This document shows positions 18,302 through 26,427 of a DNA stretch of 42,778 nt, one piece after another. The DNA lies in NCBI GenBank assembly GCA_016764435.1, contig JAESRX010000070.1, positions 1 through 42,778 on the forward strand. The letters are read 5' to 3'. How positions within the stretch are numbered: the first letter of the stretch is position 1; the number at the start of each line of letters is the position of its first letter. The translations under genes were made by a program, and so were the position numbers. The notes below the pieces were generated by a model that searched no databases, was not told the DNA's origin, and saw nothing but the letters and a program-made list of their open reading frames with translations. Origin of the DNA: Flavobacteriaceae bacterium (GTDB lineage: Bacteria > Bacteroidota > Bacteroidia > Flavobacteriales > Flavobacteriaceae).

Positions 18302-18327
18302 ACAGCTAACATCATAACTTTGGCGCC

Positions 18328-18403
18328 GCTCAGCCACCGGTTCTCTTTGTTCTATTTTGAAATCAGAGACTTCTTTGAAAAACAAAATTAAAAGCGCCTG
18401 AGC
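18328..18403. repeat. Inverted-repeat segment between convergent genes
   Basis: GCTCAG (18328-18333) and CTGAGC (18398-18403) bracket a 64-base segment, with GGCGCC and GAGCAAAGCCGAAGG nearby. The GC-rich ends stand out from AT-rich surroundings. The wording resembles short dispersed CTCAGCC/TGAGCNNAGCCGAAGG elements seen in many flavobacteria, but only this copy was noticed here. A role as a transcription end between murI and the convergent operon is possible. Confidence 0.3.
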
Positions 18404-18416
18404 AAAGCCGAAGGTC

Positions 18417-18506
18417 CTATTTAAAATAACGAATTATTGCAAAAGTAACTCCAAATGCAACTACAAATACGATGGCCATCATAATGGCTTGTTTCTTTTT
18501 TATCAT
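18417..18506 (-). CDS. Small single-pass membrane peptide (29 residues)
   Basis: A short open frame reads MIKKKQAIMMAIVF, continues through VVAFGVTFA, and ends IIRYFK before TAG. It begins with a Lys-rich cytoplasmic stub, has one uninterrupted hydrophobic helix of about 18 residues, and ends with basic and aromatic residues, a classical small inner-membrane protein layout. Its ATG lies only five bases after the stop codon of the gamma-carbonic anhydrase gene, so it would be the last gene of the kinase-regulator-carbonic anhydrase operon. It is too short for standard gene callers. No function is known; a regulatory subunit for a membrane neighbour is a guess. Confidence 0.55.
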   Translation of the reverse strand: MIKKKQAIMMAIVFVVAFGVTFAIIRYFK

Positions 18507-18511
18507 AATTT

Positions 18512-19024
18512 CTATTCTTTATACCAACTTGAATATTTAACATAGTTATTCGCTATACGATCTATTTCTCCTGAAATTAATTCTTGGCTAATATCTTTTA
18601 CTTTCTTTGCAGGAATCCCTGCGTAAATAGTACCGCTTTTCACATGTGTTCCTTTAGTAACCACCGCCCCAGCGGCAATAATGGTATTACTCTCAATCAC
18701 ACAATCATCCATTACAATGGCACCCATTCCAATCAATACATTGTCATGAATTGTACACCCATGTACCATCGCATTATGCCCAATAGACACATTGTTCCCA
18801 ATATTTGTCGGGTGTTTTTGATACGTAGCATGGATCACTGCACCATCTTGAACATTTACTTTATTTCCTAATTTTATATAATGAACATCCCCACGAATCA
18901 CCGCGTTATACCAAATACTACACTGGTCGCCCATGGTTACTTCACCTACAATCACACAGTTTTCTGCCAAAAAGCAATCTTCACCAAAAACTGGTTTATT
19001 TCCGTTTAATTCTTTAATAATCAT
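18512..19024 (-). CDS. Gamma-carbonic anhydrase family protein (hexapeptide repeat)
   Basis: This 170-residue left-handed beta-helix protein belongs to the YrdA/PaaY/CcmM-like group. Hexapeptide repeats run from about residue 12 to 135 (for example NCVIVGEVTMGDQCSIWYNAV). The three zinc-ligand histidines of gamma-carbonic anhydrases are in place: one in DGAVIHATYQ and two in IGHNAMVHGC. Conserved RGDVHYIKLG and NVQDG are present. Active enzyme in the family hydrates CO2, but many members are untested. Start 19024 (MIIKELNG) is preferred over an upstream start at 19090, which would overlap the regulator gene by about 60 bases. It begins four bases after the LytTR regulator stop, so it is in the same operon. 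Confidence 0.92.
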   Translation of the reverse strand: MIIKELNGNKPVFGEDCFLAENCVIVGEVTMGDQCSIWYNAVIRGDVHYIKLGNKVNVQDGAVIHATYQKHPTNIGNNVSIGHNAMVHGCTIHDNVLIGMGAIVMDDCVIESNTIIAAGAVVTKGTHVKSGTIYAGIPAKKVKDISQELISGEIDRIANNYVKYSSWYKE

Positions 19025-19028
19025 ACTC

Positions 19029-19766
19029 CTATTTAAAAAATGATAATAAGGTTCCTTTTTTTGAAGCGGCCACAGAAATTTCTTTTCCATTGACCAGCGT
19101 CACACTACCACCTTTACCTTTGTTATACGCGGTAATTGCATTCACATTTACTAAAAATGACTTATGAACACGCACAAAATTATTACTAATAAGTGCATCT
19201 TCAAAATATTTTAACGTTTTACTTACTAATTTTTTGACATTGTTTTTGAGAAATATTTCTGTGTAATTATCCGCTGCCTTACAATATAGTATCGCAGCTA
19301 TTTCTAGTACTTCAAATCCCTGTAAAGTAGGGATGGTGATTTTACACCCCGCAACCTCTAAAGTTGTTTTTAACAGACCATTCCCCAAACGTTCCTCTTT
19401 TTCTTTTATAGCAACTACATAATCCACCGCTTTAATTAAATCGTCAATAGAGATCGGCTTAAGCACATAAAATGCGGCATGTTGATTCAATGCATCCATC
19501 GCATACTCGCTATAAGCCGTCACAAAAACAGTTTCAAAACTTACGTCCCCCACCCGATCTAACAAATCAAAGGCATTTCCATAAGGCATTTCTACATCTA
19601 AAAAAACCAGATCCAACTCATTGTTTCTGATCAATACTAAAGCCTCTTCTATCGTAGAGGCCTCCCCTACCAATGTTACTTTTGGGCAGTATTTAGCCAA
19701 GTAATTTTTTAATATCTCACGACTTATCTTCTCATCTTCAACAATGATAGTTCTTAATGTCTCCAT
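19029..19766 (-). CDS. LytTR-family response regulator
   Basis: The 245-residue regulator pairs with the TPR kinase encoded four bases upstream. The receiver domain has acidic pocket VEDE (9-12), phospho-acceptor Asp57 in LVFLDVEMP, the switch motif FVTAYSEYA and the conserved Lys in FYVLKPIS. After a linker the LytTR DNA-binding domain (about 145-245) shows LYCKAADNYTEIFL, then FVRVHKSFLVNVNAI and VTLVNGKEISVAASKKG. Phosphorylation should promote dimer binding to paired direct repeats in target promoters; the targets are unknown. The carbonic anhydrase and small peptide genes downstream may be co-transcribed for convenience or as part of the response. Confidence 0.93.
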   Translation of the reverse strand: METLRTIIVEDEKISREILKNYLAKYCPKVTLVGEASTIEEALVLIRNNELDLVFLDVEMPYGNAFDLLDRVGDVSFETVFVTAYSEYAMDALNQHAAFYVLKPISIDDLIKAVDYVVAIKEKEERLGNGLLKTTLEVAGCKITIPTLQGFEVLEIAAILYCKAADNYTEIFLKNNVKKLVSKTLKYFEDALISNNFVRVHKSFLVNVNAITAYNKGKGGSVTLVNGKEISVAASKKGTLLSFFK

Positions 19767-19770
19767 CTAT

Positions 19771-22020
19771 CTAATTCTTTTTTAATACTAACAATACCTT
19801 AGTCCCCGTTCCATCTTCAAATAAATCACTTACAGTAACCGTCACTCTATCTCCATACATATCATTCAGAATCCCTATCCGTTGCTTGATATTATTCATC
19901 CCCTTAGAAACCTGCTTATGTTGGTTTTTTGTCTTTAATTTCTCAGAAGGCCCTCTTCCGATCCCATTATCTGTTATCAAAATCTCCACCGTGTTTTCCT
20001 CTTTTTTTAACATAGAAACGCTAAGTTTCCCTAGGCTTTTCTTATAGCGTAAACCATGCCATACCGCATTTTCTATATAAGGTTGTAGTAACATTGGCGG
20101 GATCTGAAACGTATGAGTTTCAATATTCGGATCTATGGTTAATTCGTAATCGAACTTGTCTTCAAACCGCTGATGTTCTAACCGTAAATACAATGTTAAC
20201 AACTCAATCTCATCTGCCAAAACAATAAAATCTTTCTCCGAATTATTCAATACATTTCGCATTAATTTCGAAAACTCAGTCAAATATCTATTCGCTGCGC
20301 GCTCATCATTTTGAGCGATAAAACTATTGACAGAATTTAAGGCATTAAAAATAAAATGAGGATTCATTTGTGACCTCAACGATTTTAAAGCCAATAAATT
20401 ATTGGATAACTTTCGTTGTTGATTGCTTCGAAACATAAAAAATAAAGACAACAGTAATAGTAATAATCCTGCAATTAAACTATAAATAATCAGCCGTTGC
20501 TTTTGGTAACTCTCTATGGTTAACTCTTGTTCTTTCGCATATAATTTATAGTTACTACTTGCTAATTCCCGGTCTTTTTCCAAGCTATTTATTCTGTTTT
20601 GCTTATTGGTAAGGTCCTTTCCTAATAATACAGCGGCTTTAATTGCCTTTTCTTTCTGTTTGTAAAGTACGTCTACTAATAATACATACTCTTGATAACT
20701 AGCCAATGCTTTTTTATAATCCCCAATATTTTTATAGGCATTCGATAAATTTTCTACGGCCTTTTTTTCCAGTTCTATATTCTTAGACGCTTTAGCCTCT
20801 AATTTACTTCTCTCCAAAAAAGGAATGGCTTTATCATACGCTCTCTTGTTCGCATACGCCTTCCCTAAGTCCAAATTCAAACTAGAAACCGACACCGAAT
20901 TCGGAGTGATTTCCAGGTGCTCCTCCATGGAATTCTCCTGTTCCAATACTTTCAATGCCTGTGAGCGAAACTCAATTTCTTTGTCAAAATCTTGCTGTAC
21001 TTTATAATGATTCGCAATCGTATTTGATAACAAGGCCTGCTGTGGAATACCTAAGGAAACTGCAGACTCCATAGTAGCGTCAAAATTTAATGTAGCACCA
21101 ATTTTATCTCCTAAATTTACTTTACACGCACCAATTTTTGAATTCAGATTTGCCACATACTTCCTATTATCAAGGACTGTCGCAATGTCCAATGATTTTT
21201 CATAAAATGTAGTTGCTTTTCTGAGTTTATTTAACACCTGTAAATTATCACCCAACCCTTCTTGAGCAATCATCTGCTGGGTGGGACTTATTTTTTCTTT
21301 CAATAAGGAAATATACAAGTAATTACTCTCCTCTAAACGTTCATTTCTCGCATAAATCTGCGCCAATTTAAGTTTTGTTTCCGGAGTGGAGGCATGCTCT
21401 AAGGCCGTTTTATAACTACTTTCCGCCAAATCTAATTGCTCTAATTTCCGATAAGCATCTCCTAATAAGCTATACACTTCCCCTTGTTGCACTGCCGCAT
21501 TCTTTAAGTCTAACACACGCAGTGCTTTTTCTATATGAGTGATACTTTTTTCAGGATCCTCGCTTAGTATATTCACAGCAGTAGAGATGTGTTTCCTAAA
21601 AGAGAGGGCGCTATTTCTAACAGATAAAACACCTTTAACTTTAGAATAAACGGTGTTTCTGTTTGACCTCGAAACTTTATTTTTACTAGAAGATACTGAC
21701 ACTTCGTCCATGGAAACAGCACGAACTTCCACCTTAATTTTATCTTTATTTTTGATGAGAACATAACGTGTTTCAAAACTAGGGTGGCTAATTTCTAATT
21801 CCTTTCCTAAGGTACAGTAGATCCTAAAATCACCCAAAGCATCAGAATAGACACTTGTTCCTCCCAATTCTCTGATTAAAACATTTTTAATTCCCTCCCT
21901 ACTTTCTAGATGAATCACCGCACCTTTTATCCATACTTTTTTAACAGGAAAGAACTCCTGGCTATATAAAACAGTCGGAAACAAGTAACAAATAACAATA
22001 ATTTTAACGAGTAATTTCAT
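19771..22020 (-). CDS. TPR-containing sensor histidine kinase, LytS type
   Basis: This sensor kinase has about 749 residues. A signal peptide (MKLLVKIIVICYLFPTVLYSQ) is followed by a carboxypeptidase-like regulatory domain (about 30-105: GAVIHLESREGIKNVLIREL and DALGDFRIYC). A row of tetratricopeptide repeats (about 150-470) is seen in AAVQQGEVYSLLGDAYRKLE, AKIYARNERLEESNYLYISL-like units and others. After a coiled coil and one membrane helix near 515-537, the kinase domain has RSQMNPHFIFNALNSVNSFI as phospho-acceptor region and ITDNGIGRG as the ATP-binding N/G box. The TPR domain probably senses a periplasmic protein or peptide. Start 22020 is preferred over 22035 because the signal peptide begins there. 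Confidence 0.92.
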   Translation of the reverse strand: MKLLVKIIVICYLFPTVLYSQEFFPVKKVWIKGAVIHLESREGIKNVLIRELGGTSVYSDALGDFRIYCTLGKELEISHPSFETRYVLIKNKDKIKVEVRAVSMDEVSVSSSKNKVSRSNRNTVYSKVKGVLSVRNSALSFRKHISTAVNILSEDPEKSITHIEKALRVLDLKNAAVQQGEVYSLLGDAYRKLEQLDLAESSYKTALEHASTPETKLKLAQIYARNERLEESNYLYISLLKEKISPTQQMIAQEGLGDNLQVLNKLRKATTFYEKSLDIATVLDNRKYVANLNSKIGACKVNLGDKIGATLNFDATMESAVSLGIPQQALLSNTIANHYKVQQDFDKEIEFRSQALKVLEQENSMEEHLEITPNSVSVSSLNLDLGKAYANKRAYDKAIPFLERSKLEAKASKNIELEKKAVENLSNAYKNIGDYKKALASYQEYVLLVDVLYKQKEKAIKAAVLLGKDLTNKQNRINSLEKDRELASSNYKLYAKEQELTIESYQKQRLIIYSLIAGLLLLLLSLFFMFRSNQQRKLSNNLLALKSLRSQMNPHFIFNALNSVNSFIAQNDERAANRYLTEFSKLMRNVLNNSEKDFIVLADEIELLTLYLRLEHQRFEDKFDYELTIDPNIETHTFQIPPMLLQPYIENAVWHGLRYKKSLGKLSVSMLKKEENTVEILITDNGIGRGPSEKLKTKNQHKQVSKGMNNIKQRIGILNDMYGDRVTVTVSDLFEDGTGTKVLLVLKKN

Positions 22021-22199
22021 GATTTTAACATCCATATTTAATGTAAAGTTACCAATTTCTAGCGTTAAAAAAAACGTGATTCTTCCCGAAACACCACAAA
22101 AACACCTCCTTTTATCAACTTAACTCAATAAACCGGCTCCTACGCTCATTCAAAGAGTCGTTTCACTCAATTACATTTTTTATTTAAAAAAGGTCTTAT

Positions 22200-22207
22200 T
22201 ACTTTTG
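22200..22207 (+). promoter_or_regulatory. Promoter -7 box upstream of the SIMPL gene
   Basis: TACTTTTG matches TAnnTTTG and sits 22 bases before the SIMPL start codon, predicting a leader of about 15 bases. The -33 region is T-rich (ACATTTTTTATT) rather than a clean TTTG. Confidence 0.55.
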
Positions 22208-22229
22208 AGGGAACAAAAAAACTAAACGT

Positions 22230-22928
22230 ATGAAAAAAATACTCCTATTATTCATTTGCTTTCAAACCGTATTGACAGCCCAAACTGGGCAAAAAAACTT
22301 TATAGACCAACCTTATATAGAAGTGAACGGAAATGCCACCTTAGAAGTAAGTCCCAATGAAATTTTTATAGCCATCACCTTACAAGAAACGGACAAGAAT
22401 AAAAAAAACGCGATAGAATCTCAAGAAAAAAAACTAAAAACCAAGTTAAACGCAGCCGGAATTAACTGTACAAAAAAATTAACAGTCAAAGATTTTACTT
22501 CTAGTTATAAAAATCAATTTTTATCTAAAGCCGATGTAAGAAAAACAAAAACATTTGAATTACTCGTTTCAAACGGTGAAGAATTAAGTACTGTCTTCAC
22601 TATTTTAGAATCCTTAGGCATCGCAAATTCGTATATTATTAAAGTAGACCATTCAGACATAGAGAACCTAAAATTACACACGAATATCAAGGCCATTATT
22701 GACGCTAAAAACAAGAGTGTTTCCTACACCAAAGCATTGGGACAAAAAACAGGAAAAGCCATTTACATAAGAGAACAAGCCCAAATAATACACGGTAATT
22801 ATCCCCAGTATCAAAACCTAAGACAGGTTTATAAATCAAGCCTGTCTATGGAGCAAGAGACCACAGCATCTGAATTCAAAAATATAATTATTAAGGCCAC
22901 TGTATTGGCTCGTTTCATCATCATTTAA
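22230..22928 (+). CDS. SIMPL-domain (DUF541) periplasmic protein
   Basis: This 232-residue exported protein has a signal peptide ending near QTVLTAQ and a single SIMPL domain over nearly the whole mature chain. The family start is clear in PYIEVNGNATLEVSPNEIFI, and later conserved stretches include FELLVSNGEELSTVFTILESLGI and KNKSVSYTKALGQKTGKAIYI. SIMPL proteins (YggE, BP26/OMP28) assemble as periplasmic ring-like oligomers linked to oxidative-stress tolerance; the molecular role is not settled. The von Willebrand A gene follows after 11 bases, so they probably share a transcript. Confidence 0.9.
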   Translation: MKKILLLFICFQTVLTAQTGQKNFIDQPYIEVNGNATLEVSPNEIFIAITLQETDKNKKNAIESQEKKLKTKLNAAGINCTKKLTVKDFTSSYKNQFLSKADVRKTKTFELLVSNGEELSTVFTILESLGIANSYIIKVDHSDIENLKLHTNIKAIIDAKNKSVSYTKALGQKTGKAIYIREQAQIIHGNYPQYQNLRQVYKSSLSMEQETTASEFKNIIIKATVLARFIII

Positions 22929-22939
22929 AACCATTTGTT

Positions 22940-24115
22940 ATGAAAAATTTATTTCTAAAAAAAACCAATAAACAATTACAAGAACAGCGCACACCTTTTT
23001 TAAAAAAGGGTGTGATGTTACTCTTTAGTATTCTAATGAGCATTACTGGACTTCAAGCACACACCCCAGATACACCGGTACAAACCATAAAGGTAGCCTT
23101 ACTATTGGACACGAGTAACAGTATGGATGGTTTGATTAATCAGGCCAAGACTCAGTTATGGGAAATAGTAAATGAACTTTCCTATGCCAAAGCCTCTGGT
23201 GAGCGACCAGACTTAAAAATTGCACTCTACGAATACGGAAATGACGGAATAGAAAGCAACGATGGATACATTAGGCAAGTGCTAGATTTCAGCAGTGATT
23301 TAGATGAAATTTCAGAAAAATTATTTTCCCTTAGTACGAATGGAGGAAGTGAATACTGTGGACAAGTAATTCAAAAATCACTACAAGAACTCCATTGGAA
23401 AAAGGGGCATAAAAACGATTTAAACATAATTTTTATCGCAGGAAACGAACGTTTCACCCAAGGACACATTTCTTACAAAACAGCGAGTAAAAACGCCCTC
23501 AAACAAGAAGTAATTGTAAACACTATTTTTTGTGGAAATTACGAAAACGGAGTTCAAGGAAAATGGAAAGAAGGTGCTTTATTAGCCGGAGGAGAATACT
23601 TAACGATAGACCATAACAAAACCATTGTACATCTAAGTACTCCGTACGATGTATTAATTTTACGCTTTAACAAGCAATTAAACGAAACGTATATTGGCTA
23701 CGGCTCGGAGGGAGTTCGCAAACTTCGTATGCAGTATGTACAAGATAAAAATGCCTGTAGTTTAGATGAAGTTGTCGAAGTAAAACGCGCCATTAGTAAA
23801 AGCAGTAATTTGTATAAAAACAGCTCTTGGGATTTAGTAGATGCACAAAAGGAAGCTCATTTTAGTTATGAAAAACTAGACAAAAAAACATTGCCAAAAG
23901 AACTTCTCGGAAAAACCACGCAAGAAATAAAAGCCTATGTTGCCCTGAAAAGTAAAGAACGTCAAAGCATTCAACAAAAAATAAAAGATTTAGACCGAAA
24001 AAGAAGGAATTATATACGTGAAAAAACTAAAAACTCCGTAGAAAACGATTTGCAAACTGCCCTGATTCGCTGTATCAAAGCACAGGCTAAAAAACAAGGC
24101 TACACCTTTAAATAA
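22940..24115 (+). CDS. Exported von Willebrand factor A-domain protein
   Basis: This protein has 391 residues. A hydrophobic segment at about 24-40 (VMLLFSILMSITGLQAH) acts as a signal peptide after an unusually long basic N-region; an alternative start at Met26 would give a shorter one. The VWA domain starts at residue 50 with the metal-ion site DTSNS (Asp57) in KVALLLDTSNSMDGLINQAK; later parts include STNGGSEYCGQVIQKSLQEL and IIFIAGNERFTQG. The last 110 residues are charged and helical (KSKERQSIQQKIKDLDRKRR). VWA proteins of this type bind protein partners through a metal ion; the partner is unknown. It is 11 bases downstream of the SIMPL gene and ends at a bidirectional terminator. Confidence 0.87.
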   Translation: MKNLFLKKTNKQLQEQRTPFLKKGVMLLFSILMSITGLQAHTPDTPVQTIKVALLLDTSNSMDGLINQAKTQLWEIVNELSYAKASGERPDLKIALYEYGNDGIESNDGYIRQVLDFSSDLDEISEKLFSLSTNGGSEYCGQVIQKSLQELHWKKGHKNDLNIIFIAGNERFTQGHISYKTASKNALKQEVIVNTIFCGNYENGVQGKWKEGALLAGGEYLTIDHNKTIVHLSTPYDVLILRFNKQLNETYIGYGSEGVRKLRMQYVQDKNACSLDEVVEVKRAISKSSNLYKNSSWDLVDAQKEAHFSYEKLDKKTLPKELLGKTTQEIKAYVALKSKERQSIQQKIKDLDRKRRNYIREKTKNSVENDLQTALIRCIKAQAKKQGYTFK

Positions 24116-24131
24116 AAAAGTTCTTAAACCT

Positions 24132-24169
24132 AAAAAAACGACATCTGAAAGCATTCAGATGTCGTTTTT
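24132..24169. terminator. Bidirectional terminator between vWA and GNAT genes
   Basis: A perfect 11-bp stem, CGACATCTGAA/TTCAGATGTCG, has a 4-base loop and is flanked by seven A and five T residues. It serves the vWA gene on the plus strand and the GNAT gene on the minus strand. Confidence 0.93.
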
Positions 24170-24179
24170 CTTATCTTAA

Positions 24180-24716
24180 TTACACATATTTCCACATGCG
24201 TTTCATCCCTCTATATTTTGAAAACATTCGCTCGTAGTCCAAGCTAAAATCACTGGACAATTGAAAGCCGTTTTTCTCGTAAAACGTAAGTGCCTGTGTC
24301 TGGGTATCCATCGCTTCCAACCAAAGCATTACGCCTCCATTCGCTTTTACTTCTTCTGACAACCAATTCATTAAATCTTGTCCAACACCCATCCCTTGCA
24401 TCATAGGATTTAAATAGACTCTGTGTAATTTAGTTCCTGAAATATGCCTGCAATCCGTAAAAACTGCTCGGTGAATATAGCGGAGAATTCCAATAGTAGC
24501 TCCTTGGTATTTCACGAAAAAATAACAAGAATTTTCTTCTTCTAATTCCTCTTTAAGGCGCTCTAAACTGTATTGATTTTCGAGATACCAATCTCCATTA
24601 TCCTCCCATAAATGCGCATACGGTTCTGGGTAAATTTGTTGCATTAAATCCATTAGTTTCGGCTGATCCGAAACGGTAATTGTATCTAGGGAAATATTTT
24701 CAGAAACCTGTATCAT
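24180..24716 (-). CDS. GNAT-family N-acetyltransferase
   Basis: This is a 178-residue acetyl-CoA-dependent acetyltransferase. The acetyl-CoA binding motif A is visible in LHRVYLNPMMQGMGVGQDLM (Q/G-x-G-x-G pattern), followed by motif B around TQTQALTFYEKNGFQLSSDF with the usual FYEKNGF. The N-terminal half contains GATIGILRYI, the strand before motif A. The substrate cannot be told from sequence; the family includes protein, amine and antibiotic acetylation. It lies 15 bases beyond the PorP/SprF gene on the same strand and could be co-transcribed with it, although a functional link is not evident. Confidence 0.88.
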   Translation of the reverse strand: MIQVSENISLDTITVSDQPKLMDLMQQIYPEPYAHLWEDNGDWYLENQYSLERLKEELEEENSCYFFVKYQGATIGILRYIHRAVFTDCRHISGTKLHRVYLNPMMQGMGVGQDLMNWLSEEVKANGGVMLWLEAMDTQTQALTFYEKNGFQLSSDFSLDYERMFSKYRGMKRMWKYV

Positions 24717-24731
24717 TGTATGTTTAAGGGC

Positions 24732-25697
24732 TTAAAATGCATTGTAAATATTAGGGCAACCTATTTGACGTGGAGCAGGACGTTTAAATACATTCATTCC
24801 CAATGTAATTTGATGATATCCCGCATCGTCAAATAAAATATCTCCCGTTAGTTTTGTGTAAGTATACGACACCATAAAATCATTCATATTTACACCCACT
24901 ATAGGCGTCATATAATTCAATTCCTGCGTATCGTTTCCATCAAATCCTTGACGGTATGACAGTGCAACCCAAAGTTGCGCTTTTCCAAATTTCTTATAGG
25001 CTTTGATATTAAAATCGGCAAATTTTTCTCCGGTACGTTCGATTGCCTGCATCATCAATGAAGGTTCAAATTGAATCCTATCTTCCTTTCCAAAAAAGTA
25101 GCCTACGGTGGCCAAATAACGTCTTAAATTTAAAGACTCATACCGGTCACTATAAAGTGTCCTTGCTGACAACATGATGTTTTTAGCCGTAAAATAAGAG
25201 AAAAAACCATTGCGATGATAAGCCATACTAAAATCCGCATTAAAATACGATTCACTCCTAATAATTTGAGAAATTACAGGATCTGGAATTACAAATTGGC
25301 TTTCATCTACACTATTATTTACCGCCATAAGAGACAAACCAAAAGACAATTGATTTAATTCTCCCAAACGACCTATATTTAAATGATATGCAAAAGTTCC
25401 TTGTACTCCCTGTTGCGAGTGATATCCATTTTTATCATTAAAAATAACCAATCCTAAACCGGTATTATCTCCAACACGCGAATGAAAACTAAACGTTTGC
25501 AAAGTCGGAGCTCCCTCAATACCGCTCCATTGATTTCTTGCTGTTAAGCGTATCTTACCCGTATTCCCAATCCCAGCTGCCGCTGGATGAATCAAAAATA
25601 CATTATCAGATAAATAATCTGAATACACTGGTAATGTTTCTTGTGCACTTATATGTATACAAAATAACACCATTAATACTTCTATAACCTTTTTCAT
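24732..25697 (-). CDS. PorP/SprF-family outer-membrane protein (type IX secretion)
   Basis: This 321-residue outer-membrane beta-barrel has a signal peptide ending HISAQ. The mature start LPVYSDYLSDNVFLIHPAAAG is the hallmark of the PorP/SprF family, and later GLGLVIFNDKNGYHSQQGV, YHLNIG and PIVGVNMNDFMVSYTYT follow the family's strand pattern. PorP/SprF proteins work with type IX secretion, where SprF-like members are partners for export of particular large substrates such as gliding adhesins. No large adhesin gene is adjacent here, so its client is unknown. Start 25697 is chosen over an ATG at 25778 because a promoter box lies at 25776-25783 and the signal peptide begins at 25697. Confidence 0.92.
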   Translation of the reverse strand: MKKVIEVLMVLFCIHISAQETLPVYSDYLSDNVFLIHPAAAGIGNTGKIRLTARNQWSGIEGAPTLQTFSFHSRVGDNTGLGLVIFNDKNGYHSQQGVQGTFAYHLNIGRLGELNQLSFGLSLMAVNNSVDESQFVIPDPVISQIIRSESYFNADFSMAYHRNGFFSYFTAKNIMLSARTLYSDRYESLNLRRYLATVGYFFGKEDRIQFEPSLMMQAIERTGEKFADFNIKAYKKFGKAQLWVALSYRQGFDGNDTQELNYMTPIVGVNMNDFMVSYTYTKLTGDILFDDAGYHQITLGMNVFKRPAPRQIGCPNIYNAF

Positions 25698-25775
25698 ATT
25701 TTCACTAGTAATTTTTGTTTCATGACTCCTATTGAATTCTAATGGGGAGGTTTTTTTTATTTTAAAAACAAGACT

Positions 25776-25783
25776 CAAATATA
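25776..25783 (-). promoter_or_regulatory. Promoter -7 box of the PorP/SprF gene
   Basis: On the minus strand the sequence is TATATTTG, a full TAnnTTTG match, with a TTTG about 23 bases upstream at 25807-25810. It predicts a leader of about 70 bases and excludes the upstream in-frame ATG. Confidence 0.55.
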
Positions 25784-25857
25784 CCCTAATATTTTAACCT
25801 ATAAAACAAAACGTTCAATTGTCGATAATAATTGTGAAACAAACCTAACTAAATGCA

Positions 25858-25865
25858 TATTTTTG
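25858..25865 (+). promoter_or_regulatory. Promoter -7 box of the TrmH-family gene
   Basis: TATTTTTG matches TAnnTTTG, with a TTG about 23 bases upstream in AATTGTG. It lies just before the ATG at 25881 and overlaps the in-frame TTG at 25863, so the ATG is the likely start. It is divergent from the PorP/SprF promoter 75 bases away. Confidence 0.55.
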
Positions 25866-25880
25866 CCTCAAATAAACAAA

Positions 25881-26351
25881 ATGATGGTCGATAATTTAGA
25901 ACAAGGCTTTTTTGGTATAGGTATTCAAAATGGAAAAACACCTGAAAACTTGGGAGTATTATGGCGTTCTGCTCAAAACTTAGGTGCTAGTTTTATTTTT
26001 ACAATAGGGAATCGGTATCAAAAACAAGCTTGTGACACCCATAAGGCTGTCGGTGCCATGCCTTATTTTCACTATGATACCTTTAGTGATTTTTACAAAC
26101 ACCTCCCTAAAGGAGCGTTGCTTGTTGGAGTAGAACTCACGGAAAAATCGCAAGCATTGGAAAATTACAAACACCCTAGAAGATGCGTGTACCTACTAGG
26201 CGCTGAAGACAATGGTTTGACAAACGAAGCCATTGAAAAATCACATCACTTGATCAAATTTAAATCTAGGTTAAGTTTGAATGTTGCCGTAGCAGGAAGT
26301 ATTGTCATGTACGATAGGAATTCGAAACCCTTAGAAATAATGAGGAGCTAA
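25881..26351 (+). CDS. TrmH/SpoU-family RNA 2'-O-methyltransferase
   Basis: This compact 156-residue knotted (SPOUT) methyltransferase uses S-adenosylmethionine to methylate ribose 2'-hydroxyls in tRNA or rRNA. All three SpoU motifs are present: motif 1 in PENLGVLWRSAQNLGASFIF, motif 2 in YLLGAEDNGLTNEAI, and motif 3 in LNVAVAGSIVMYDR. It lacks the N-terminal substrate-binding domain of RlmB-type members, so it resembles the short TrmL/TrmH class. The exact nucleotide target cannot be deduced. A perfect 20-bp bidirectional terminator follows. Confidence 0.92.
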   Translation: MMVDNLEQGFFGIGIQNGKTPENLGVLWRSAQNLGASFIFTIGNRYQKQACDTHKAVGAMPYFHYDTFSDFYKHLPKGALLVGVELTEKSQALENYKHPRRCVYLLGAEDNGLTNEAIEKSHHLIKFKSRLSLNVAVAGSIVMYDRNSKPLEIMRS

Positions 26352-26367
26352 TAACTACTGAATAAAA

Positions 26368-26410
26368 AAATAATAGCCTAGAAAGCACCTTGCTTTCTAG
26401 GCTATTATTT
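26368..26410. terminator. Bidirectional terminator, perfect 20-bp stem
   Basis: AAATAATAGCCTAGAAAGCA pairs perfectly with TGCTTTCTAGGCTATTATTT across a 3-base loop. It sits between the convergent methyltransferase and permease-peptidase genes and should end both transcripts. Confidence 0.93.
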
Positions 26411-26427
26411 GTGAATAAATAAATACT

